Part shown: positions 1-4,275 of the stretch, piece after piece
How positions within the stretch are numbered: position 1 is the first letter of the stretch
How the letters are laid out: each line of letters opens with the position of its first letter
Assembly: GCA_005884255.1 (NCBI GenBank)
Contig: VBDL01000161.1
Location: forward strand, 1 to 5,370
Direction: 5' to 3'
Source: Betaproteobacteria bacterium
GTDB lineage: Bacteria > Pseudomonadota > Gammaproteobacteria > Burkholderiales > Burkholderiaceae_C
Length of the DNA: 5,370 nt
The notes under the pieces: model-generated
What the model saw: only the letters and a program-made list of their open reading frames with translations
The model's database searches: none
Told to the model about the DNA's origin: nothing
Translations under genes and position numbers: made by a program

Positions 1-47
1 CCGATGTCGACGATCTTCACGAAGTACTTCAGTCGCCTCAGGTTCAC
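1..47 (-). CDS. LysR-type regulator, Nac-like, N-terminal fragment (runs off left edge)
   Basis: Reading leftwards from a GTG at 47-45, the 15 complete codons give VNLRRLKYFVKIVDI, followed by a partial Gly codon at the edge. This is the start of a LysR winged-helix DNA-binding domain (first helix, LRRLKYFV). From memory it differs from the first residues of E. coli Nac only at position 3 (Leu for Phe) apart from the initiator, so a Nac-like regulator is likely. The GTG start is chosen because it aligns exactly with the Nac start; the nearby minus-strand ATGs at 85 and 79 are out of frame. No strong ribosome binding site is visible (a weak GGCGGA lies a few bases upstream). It is divergent from the complete LysR gene at 151, the usual LysR arrangement, but both partners are regulators here. 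Nothing can be said about the effector domain or target genes, which lie outside the window. Confidence 0.8.
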   Translation of the reverse strand, partial: MNLRRLKYFVKIVDI

Positions 48-72
48 AGGGTCCGCCGCCGCGTTGGGTCTC

Positions 73-106
73 TGACCATCGTCATGCAAGCGACGGACCA
101 TCGTCA
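73..106. repeat. Direct repeat GACCATCGTCA, two copies 22 bp apart (candidate operator)
   Basis: The 11-mer GACCATCGTCA occurs at 74-84 and again at 96-106, exactly 22 bp apart, about two helical turns, so both copies face the same side of the DNA. Each copy contains a small dyad: TGAC-CATC-GTCA (73-84, perfect arms) and GAC-CATC-GTC (96-105). It sits in the gap between the two divergent LysR genes. LysR regulators bind as tetramers to phased sites in such gaps, so an operator is a reasonable inference. No enteric-type Nac site (ATA-containing) is present in the gap. Confidence 0.55.
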
Positions 107-110
107 ATTG

Positions 111-135
111 GCGAAAGCGCAGGGTCCGCTTGCGC
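111..135. repeat. Imperfect inverted repeat upstream of the LysR start
   Basis: The arms GCGAAAGCG (111-119) and CGCTTGCGC (127-135) are complementary at 8 of 9 positions around a 7-base centre. The repeat ends 15 bases before the ATG at 151 and contains the alternative TTG start at 130. It could be a second regulator site or a hairpin in the leader of the LysR mRNA. The motif GCAAGCG also occurs at 86-92, matching the right arm in inverted orientation, which slightly favours a binding site. Confidence 0.4.
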
Positions 136-150
136 GAGAATCGTGATGCC

Positions 151-1107
151 ATGACCGTGAACTTCAAGCTCCTGAAGAGCTTCGTGACCGCCGTCGAAAC
201 GAGGAGCCTGTCGGCCGCGGCTACGTCGCTGCGTGTGGCGCAGCCAGCGTTGAGCCAGCAGATCGCCGCGCTGGAAAGCCACTTCAAGCAAAAGCTGCTG
301 ATCCGCTCGAACGCCGGTGTCACGCCGACCGATGCAGGACACGAGCTCTACCGGCACGCGGTGCTGATCCTCGGCCAGTTGGAGCAGGCCGAGCTCGAGG
401 TGGCGCGCAAGGGCAGCGCGATCGCCGGCACGGTGTCGGTCGGGCTGGCGACCTACAGCACGACCTCGACGCTATCGACCGCCTTGCTGAAGGCGGTGCG
501 CCACGAATACCCCAACGTCCATCTCTTCATCAACGACAACTTCGGGCTGGTGCTCAGCGAGATGGTGATGACCGGCCGCATGGACATGGCCATCATCTAT
601 GCGCCGGCACAGATGAAGGGCGTCACGCTGCAGCCCATCCTGATCGAGGAGCTGTTCTTCATCGCGCCGCCGGGCACGGCACTCCCCGACGGTTGCGAGG
701 AGACGATCCCGCTCTCCGCGCTGCAAGGCATGGACCTCCTGCTGCCCGGCCGCACGCACTTCCTGCGCCGCTTGATCGACAACGCGTTCGCCCAAGCGCA
801 CCTCAAGCCGCGCGTGACTGCCGAGATCGAATCTGCCGCCACCTTGCGCGAGGCGATCGAAGCCGGACTCGGTGCCACGATCCTGCCGTGGGCCGTGGCA
901 GGCACCTTCGCGGGCCCGGGTCAGCCTATCGTGCGGCGCGTCGTCGAGCCGGCGATCCAGACCACCGTGTCGCTGTGCGTGTCGGACCACCTGCCGATGT
1001 CGGAATCGGCCGCGGCGGTGAAAGGCATCCTCTCCACGCTCGTGCGCGAGCTGGTCGACTCGGGGCGCTGCGTGGGCATCCGCGCCCCCGAGGCCGCTGA
1101 GGCTTAG
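151..1107 (+). CDS. LysR-type transcriptional regulator, Nac-like (complete)
   Basis: A 318-residue DNA-binding regulator of normal LysR length. The winged helix-turn-helix spans about residues 4-63: LKSFVTAVETRSLSAAATSL, then QPALSQQIAALE at 31-42 as recognition helix and start of the linker, then GVTPTDAG at 56-63. The rest is a periplasmic-binding-like effector domain, starting around GTVSVGLATYS. From memory, QPALSQQ, LLIR and GVTPTDAG and much of the effector domain follow E. coli Nac, so it belongs to that LysR branch; its inducer is unknown. ATG 151 is preferred because it aligns with the family N-terminus. A TTG at 130 in the same frame would add seven residues and has AGGG (121-124) five bases upstream; before ATG 151 there is only a weak GAGAA (136-140). 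It diverges from another Nac-like regulator and converges on the hyu operon, whose last gene it overlaps. Which of these it controls cannot be decided here. Confidence 0.95.
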   Translation: MTVNFKLLKSFVTAVETRSLSAAATSLRVAQPALSQQIAALESHFKQKLLIRSNAGVTPTDAGHELYRHAVLILGQLEQAELEVARKGSAIAGTVSVGLATYSTTSTLSTALLKAVRHEYPNVHLFINDNFGLVLSEMVMTGRMDMAIIYAPAQMKGVTLQPILIEELFFIAPPGTALPDGCEETIPLSALQGMDLLLPGRTHFLRRLIDNAFAQAHLKPRVTAEIESAATLREAIEAGLGATILPWAVAGTFAGPGQPIVRRVVEPAIQTTVSLCVSDHLPMSESAAAVKGILSTLVRELVDSGRCVGIRAPEAAEA

Positions 1108-1114
1108 CTCGGCG
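1095..1114. other. Dyad centred on the overlapping stop codons of two convergent genes
   Basis: CGCTGAG (1095-1101) can pair with CTCGGCG (1108-1114) around the 6-base loop GCTTAG, which contains both stop codons: TAG at 1105-1107 for the plus-strand LysR gene and TAA at 1106-1104 for the minus-strand aldolase gene. One of the seven pairs is a G-U wobble in the plus-strand RNA and a mismatch in the minus-strand RNA. No T-run follows on either strand, so this is not a standard intrinsic terminator. A role in 3'-end protection or transcript collision is possible but unproven. Confidence 0.3.
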
Positions 1115-1805
1115 CGGCAAGCGCGCGCATCGCGTTCACTCCGTCGGTGACGAACGGGTCGGCGTGGTAGTACAGCAGTTGTGCGCCCTTGGATACGAGG
1201 TGCGCCGCATCCTGCTTGACCACCAGCGTGCCCGCCACCTTGCCGGCTTCGCGGATGCGCGTCAGCGTCTGGTCGACGAGGTCGAGCACGGGCTGTGCGC
1301 GGCGCTGGCCCGGCGGCACCGACGGTGAGTAACCCATCGATTGCGACAGGTCGCCCGGCCCGACGAAGAACACATCGATGCCTTCGACCGCGAGGATCTC
1401 GTCCAGATTGGCCACCGCCTCGGTGGACTCGATCATCACGACAAGCAGCTTGTCCTTGTAGTCGTCGGGCACCGCGTAGCGGAAGATCTTCACGACTTCG
1501 CGCGCATTCCCGGCGGTGTGCACAAGCGGCACCATCACGCCGTCGGCACCGGTGTTCAGGCAGCGCGTGATCGTCGAGCGTTCCTGGTTCTGCGGGCGGA
1601 CGATGGCATAGCCGCCGCCGAAGCGCGCGGCCTTGGCCAGTTGCTGCACCTGGTCGAAGCCATACATGCCGTGCTCGCAGTCGATGAAGACCGAGTCGGC
1701 ACCGGAGCGCACCAGCTTCTCGGCCAGCGTGGCCGAGATGTGGTTGGGGTTGACCATCAGCACGGAGTCGCCGCGTGCCAGGCGTTGTTTGAGTGTGGCG
1801 CTCAT
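1104..1805 (-). CDS. HpcH/HpaI aldolase/citrate lyase family protein, compact variant
   Basis: A 233-residue TIM-barrel aldolase of the class II pyruvate type, which normally cleaves 4-hydroxy-2-keto acids to pyruvate and an aldehyde with a divalent metal. Visible motifs: IDCEHG at 41-46 (Asp42, His45), VRP at 69-71 (Arg70), GADGVMVPLV at 86-95, IEST at 125-128 (metal ligand Glu126) and GPGDLS at 149-154 (metal ligand Asp152). Compared from memory with E. coli HpaI (Asp42, His45, Arg70, Glu149, Asp175), the first three keep their numbers and the metal ligands sit 23 residues earlier: the PPxGxRGxG stretch after RY is missing. Position 84 is Asn instead of Asp. It is the last gene of the operon; ATG 1805 overlaps the SDR stop by one base (TGATG), with GAGAAG five bases upstream. 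An ATG three bases earlier is a poorer alternative, only two bases from GAGAAG. The specific substrate is unknown; a citramalyl- or malyl-CoA lyase-like role is less likely because the HpaI-type motifs fit better. Confidence 0.92.
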   Translation of the reverse strand: MSATLKQRLARGDSVLMVNPNHISATLAEKLVRSGADSVFIDCEHGMYGFDQVQQLAKAARFGGGYAIVRPQNQERSTITRCLNTGADGVMVPLVHTAGNAREVVKIFRYAVPDDYKDKLLVVMIESTEAVANLDEILAVEGIDVFFVGPGDLSQSMGYSPSVPPGQRRAQPVLDLVDQTLTRIREAGKVAGTLVVKQDAAHLVSKGAQLLYYHADPFVTDGVNAMRALAAPS

Positions 1806-2605
1806 CATTGCTTCTCGGGCTTCTCTGAATCGGGCGCGCCGAGCCAGCGGCTGATCTCGACATCGGGACCCTGGTCGCGCTGCAAGGTCGGGCTGATCAC
1901 CAACTCCTCGATCGTCGTGCGCGGCGGCAAGGTGCAGCACAGCGCAACGGCGCGCGCCACGTCGTCGGGGCTGACCATCGCCGCACGCTCCTGCGCGCTC
2001 GGCGGGCGCACGCGCGTGTCCATGATGGGCGTGTTCACCTCGCCGGGCAGGATGGTCGTCGTGCGGATGCCGTTGTTGCGGAAGGTGGTGTGCATGTAGT
2101 CCATCAGGTTGCGCACCGCCGCCTTGGCCGCGCCGTAGGGCGCGCCGCCGAGCAGGCTGGGGCGCAGCGCGGCAAGCGACGACACCGTGACGATGGTGCC
2201 GCGGCCAGCCTTCAGCATGCCGGGCAGCACGGCCTGGATCAGCACGTAGACGGCATTGAGGTTGACGGCGATCGTTGCGTCCCAATCCTCCTGGTCGATC
2301 CAGCGGATGTTGCGCACGCGGCTCGATGCGCCGGCGTTGTTGACGAGGATGTCGACGCTGCCGAGCTGGCCTTCAGTCCAGCGCACGAGGGCCTGCAGGT
2401 CCTCGCGCTTTGCCAAGTCGGCCGGCTTTGCCCAGGCCTGGCCGCCTGCTGCGCGGATTTCGTCGACCACCTCGTCGAGCGGCCCCTTGCGGCGGCCGAC
2501 GACGACCACGCGTGCGCCTTCGCCCGCCAGGTGCAGCGCAGTCGCGCGGCCGATGCCCGAGCCACCGCCGGTGACGATGGCGACTTGTCCGTCGAGTGCG
2601 GCCAT
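1805..2605 (-). CDS. SDR-family NAD(P)-dependent oxidoreductase
   Basis: A 266-residue classical short-chain dehydrogenase/reductase, a soluble Rossmann-fold enzyme that interconverts an alcohol and a carbonyl. Cofactor motif TGGGSGIG at 12-19, NNAG at 89-92, Asn115 in the VNLN stretch, Ser143 in TVSSLAA, and the catalytic pair Tyr157/Lys161 in YGAAK. The Ser-to-Tyr spacing is 14 residues, one more than in E. coli FabG. GRR at 37-39 after the second strand, with no Asp at its end, suggests preference for NADP(H); this is inference. The C-terminal stretch TTIEELVISPTLQRD resembles YdfG-like 3-hydroxy acid dehydrogenases, so a small hydroxy acid or semialdehyde is one possible substrate. ATG 2605 is chosen because AAGGAG lies seven bases upstream and the start follows the hyuB stop by one base. 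An in-frame ATG at 2626 would overlap hyuB by 20 bases and lacks this support. The gene lies between hyuB and the aldolase gene, so it probably handles an intermediate of the same pathway. Confidence 0.95.
   Translation of the reverse strand: MAALDGQVAIVTGGGSGIGRATALHLAGEGARVVVVGRRKGPLDEVVDEIRAAGGQAWAKPADLAKREDLQALVRWTEGQLGSVDILVNNAGASSRVRNIRWIDQEDWDATIAVNLNAVYVLIQAVLPGMLKAGRGTIVTVSSLAALRPSLLGGAPYGAAKAAVRNLMDYMHTTFRNNGIRTTTILPGEVNTPIMDTRVRPPSAQERAAMVSPDDVARAVALCCTLPPRTTIEELVISPTLQRDQGPDVEISRWLGAPDSEKPEKQ
1811..1816 (-). promoter_or_regulatory. Ribosome binding site GAGAAG for the aldolase gene
   Basis: GAGAAG lies in the last sense codons of the SDR gene (the Glu-Lys of its PEKQ end), five bases before ATG 1805 but only two before ATG 1808. 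The spacing decides in favour of the 1805 start. Together with the TGATG stop/start overlap it points to translational coupling. Confidence 0.6.
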
Positions 2606-2606
2606 C

Positions 2607-4265
2607 TCAGCGCTCCTTGAAGCCATAGTCGGCCTTCGCGCGCTCGGGCGTCACCAGGCCCTGGCGCAGGTCGCTCTCGACCAGCTCGCGCGGCCGCTCA
2701 AGCGCATTGCCCCAGCCGCCGCCGCCGGGCAGTTCGAGCTCGAGCCGATCGCCCGGCTCCAGCATCAGCTTGCCCTTCGGGAAAACGCGCTGCCCGTTGT
2801 GCAGCACCGCGCCCTTGCGCCCGGACTGCCCGCCCACCACGCCGAAGCAGGCGTGCTTGACGCGCTCGGTGCTCAGGTACACGTTCATCGGCCGGTCCGA
2901 CAGATTGCGCAGCACGCCGCGCTGGCCCAAGCCGCCGCGGTACTTGCCGGGGCCGCCCGAGTCGGGGATGAGTTCCTTGCGCTCGGTGAGCACCGGCACC
3001 GCGAGCTCGTACATCTCGATCGGCGTGACCTTGCAGTTCGACGGGAAGCTCAGCGTGTCGAGCCCGTCCATCGTCGAACGGCCGCCCTGCCCGCCGTGGA
3101 AGTTCTGCGCGCTGCCGTAGGCCGTGCCGTCGGCGCGGTGGCCCTGGCAATTGATGCCCCAGATCGGCGCGCCGCCGCTGTCGCCCTGCGTGCGCTCGGG
3201 CACCACGCCCTGCAGCGCCTTGAAGATGAGGCTCGGGATCACATGGCCCACGAGGTTGCGCGCGCTGCCCGCCGCATGCGGATGCGGGTTGAGGATCGAA
3301 CCACGCGGCGCCTCGTCGGTGATCGGCAGCATGCAGCCCTCGTTGTTGGGCGTGTCGGGGTCGAGCAGGCACTTCAGCGCATACACCGTGTGCGCCACGC
3401 GGTAGTGCGGCACGACGTTGATGCCGCGCGCCACCTCGGGCGAAGTGCCCGCGTAGTCGACGTGGATCGAGTCGCTGCGCACCTGCACGTCGACGCACAG
3501 CTTCACGTCGCTCTCGAAGCCGTCGATCGTCATCTCGGCCTTGTAGCTGCCCTGCGGCCAGGCGGAGATCGCCTTGCGCATGAAGCGCTCCGAGCGGCCG
3601 TGGATCGCCGAGGCCAGGCCTTCGAGATCGTCCATCCCGTATTCGTCCATGAAGCGCGACAGCTCGCGGCTCATCACCTCGTTCGACGCCACCATGCTCT
3701 GGATGTCGCCGCGCACCTCGTTGGGCAGGCGCACGCTGGCCTCGATCACCGCGAACACGTCGGTGTTCGGCTTGCCGGCCTTGAAGAGCTTGAGCATCGG
3801 GATGCGGATGCCCTCCTCGAACATGTCGGTGGAGTCGGGCGACTGCGGGCGCCCGCCGATGTCGGGCAGGTGCGCGATGCTGCCTGCATAGGCGACGATG
3901 CGGCCTTTGCGGAAGATCGGCGTGAGCATCACCATGTCGGGCAGGTGGCCGGTGCCGATGACGGGATCGTTGGTCGCGAGCACGTCGCCCTCTTCCAGCG
4001 TCTCGGCCGGGAAGGCGGGCAGGAAGTGGTTCTGCGCGGCCATCGGCAGCGAGGTGATGAACACCGGGATCGACCAGGTGCACTGTGCGAGCGCGCGGCC
4101 CTTGGCATCGAGCACCACGGTCACGTAGTCGTGGTTCTCGCGCACGATGGGTGAGAACGCGGTGCGTCCAAGCGCGCTGTCGGCCTGGTCGGCGATGAAG
4201 ACCAGGCGGTCCCACATCACTTGGAGCGTGATCGGGTCGTTGAAGTCGGGTTGCTTGATGCTCAT
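2607..4265 (-). CDS. hyuB: Hydantoinase B/oxoprolinase family protein (HyuB subunit)
   Basis: A complete 552-residue HyuB-type subunit, a usual length for stand-alone HyuB. With HyuA it forms cytoplasmic ATP-dependent enzymes such as N-methylhydantoinase, 5-oxoprolinase, caprolactamase or acetophenone carboxylase. Landmarks: the N-terminal DPITLQVMWDRL (10-21), IVRENHDY (40-47), TNDPVIGTGHLPD (98-110), AHLPDIGG (131-138), the glycine-rich PGKYRGGLGQRG, and PGGGGWG (513-519) followed by the usual LVESDLRQGLVTPERAKADYG tail region. The GTGHLPD form differs from the GGTHLPD I associate with 5-oxoprolinases and suggests another subgroup. ATG 4265 is supported by GAGGA five bases upstream; eight bases separate it from the hyuA stop, so the two subunits are probably made in step. 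No frameshift or internal stop is seen. The family is certain; the substrate is not. Confidence 0.95.
   Translation of the reverse strand: MSIKQPDFNDPITLQVMWDRLVFIADQADSALGRTAFSPIVRENHDYVTVVLDAKGRALAQCTWSIPVFITSLPMAAQNHFLPAFPAETLEEGDVLATNDPVIGTGHLPDMVMLTPIFRKGRIVAYAGSIAHLPDIGGRPQSPDSTDMFEEGIRIPMLKLFKAGKPNTDVFAVIEASVRLPNEVRGDIQSMVASNEVMSRELSRFMDEYGMDDLEGLASAIHGRSERFMRKAISAWPQGSYKAEMTIDGFESDVKLCVDVQVRSDSIHVDYAGTSPEVARGINVVPHYRVAHTVYALKCLLDPDTPNNEGCMLPITDEAPRGSILNPHPHAAGSARNLVGHVIPSLIFKALQGVVPERTQGDSGGAPIWGINCQGHRADGTAYGSAQNFHGGQGGRSTMDGLDTLSFPSNCKVTPIEMYELAVPVLTERKELIPDSGGPGKYRGGLGQRGVLRNLSDRPMNVYLSTERVKHACFGVVGGQSGRKGAVLHNGQRVFPKGKLMLEPGDRLELELPGGGGWGNALERPRELVESDLRQGLVTPERAKADYGFKER
2613..2618 (-). 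promoter_or_regulatory. Ribosome binding site AAGGAG for the SDR gene
   Basis: A near-consensus AAGGAG is formed by the last Lys-Glu codons of hyuB (…FKER), seven bases before ATG 2605. It is the strongest Shine-Dalgarno sequence found at a gene start in the window and is the main reason to place the SDR start at 2605 rather than 2626. Confidence 0.75.
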
Positions 4266-4270
4266 GTTCG

Positions 4271-4275
4271 TCCTC
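4271..4275 (-). promoter_or_regulatory. Ribosome binding site GAGGA for hyuB
   Basis: GAGGA shares its first two bases (GA) with the TGA stop of hyuA (TGAGGACGAACATG) and lies five bases before ATG 4265. Ribosomes ending hyuA translation stop on the hyuB initiation site, which suits production of two subunits in equal amounts. Confidence 0.65.

Noticed and set aside
78..107. Minus-strand promoter TTGACG - 18 bp - GACGAT for the left LysR gene
   Set aside because: The -35 is good but the -10 matches only three of six consensus bases and the spacing is long, so it is not listed as a feature; it is mentioned only with the direct repeat.
1095..1120. Bidirectional intrinsic terminator between the convergent genes
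   Set aside because: A stem is possible, but no T-run follows on either strand and the stem lies in coding sequence.
472..1863. A 463-codon minus-strand frame spanning the aldolase and LysR genes
   Set aside because: It crosses two well supported genes in the wrong phase, including one on the opposite strand, and shows no family motifs.
1809..2285. Upstream extension of the aldolase frame giving a 393-residue protein
   Set aside because: The added part is the SDR gene read out of phase; homology to aldolases starts at the MSATLKQRL segment, right after a well-placed ribosome binding site.
2256..4154. A 632-codon open frame on the plus strand across hyuB and the SDR gene
   Set aside because: It is opposite two clear protein families, and its translation is rich in Ala, Arg and His without any recognisable domain. 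Long antisense frames are expected opposite GC-rich genes.
2698..4215. A 505-codon minus-strand open frame within hyuB in another phase
   Set aside because: Its translation is Arg-, Gly- and Ala-rich low-complexity sequence, while the overlapping hyuB frame shows family motifs from end to end.
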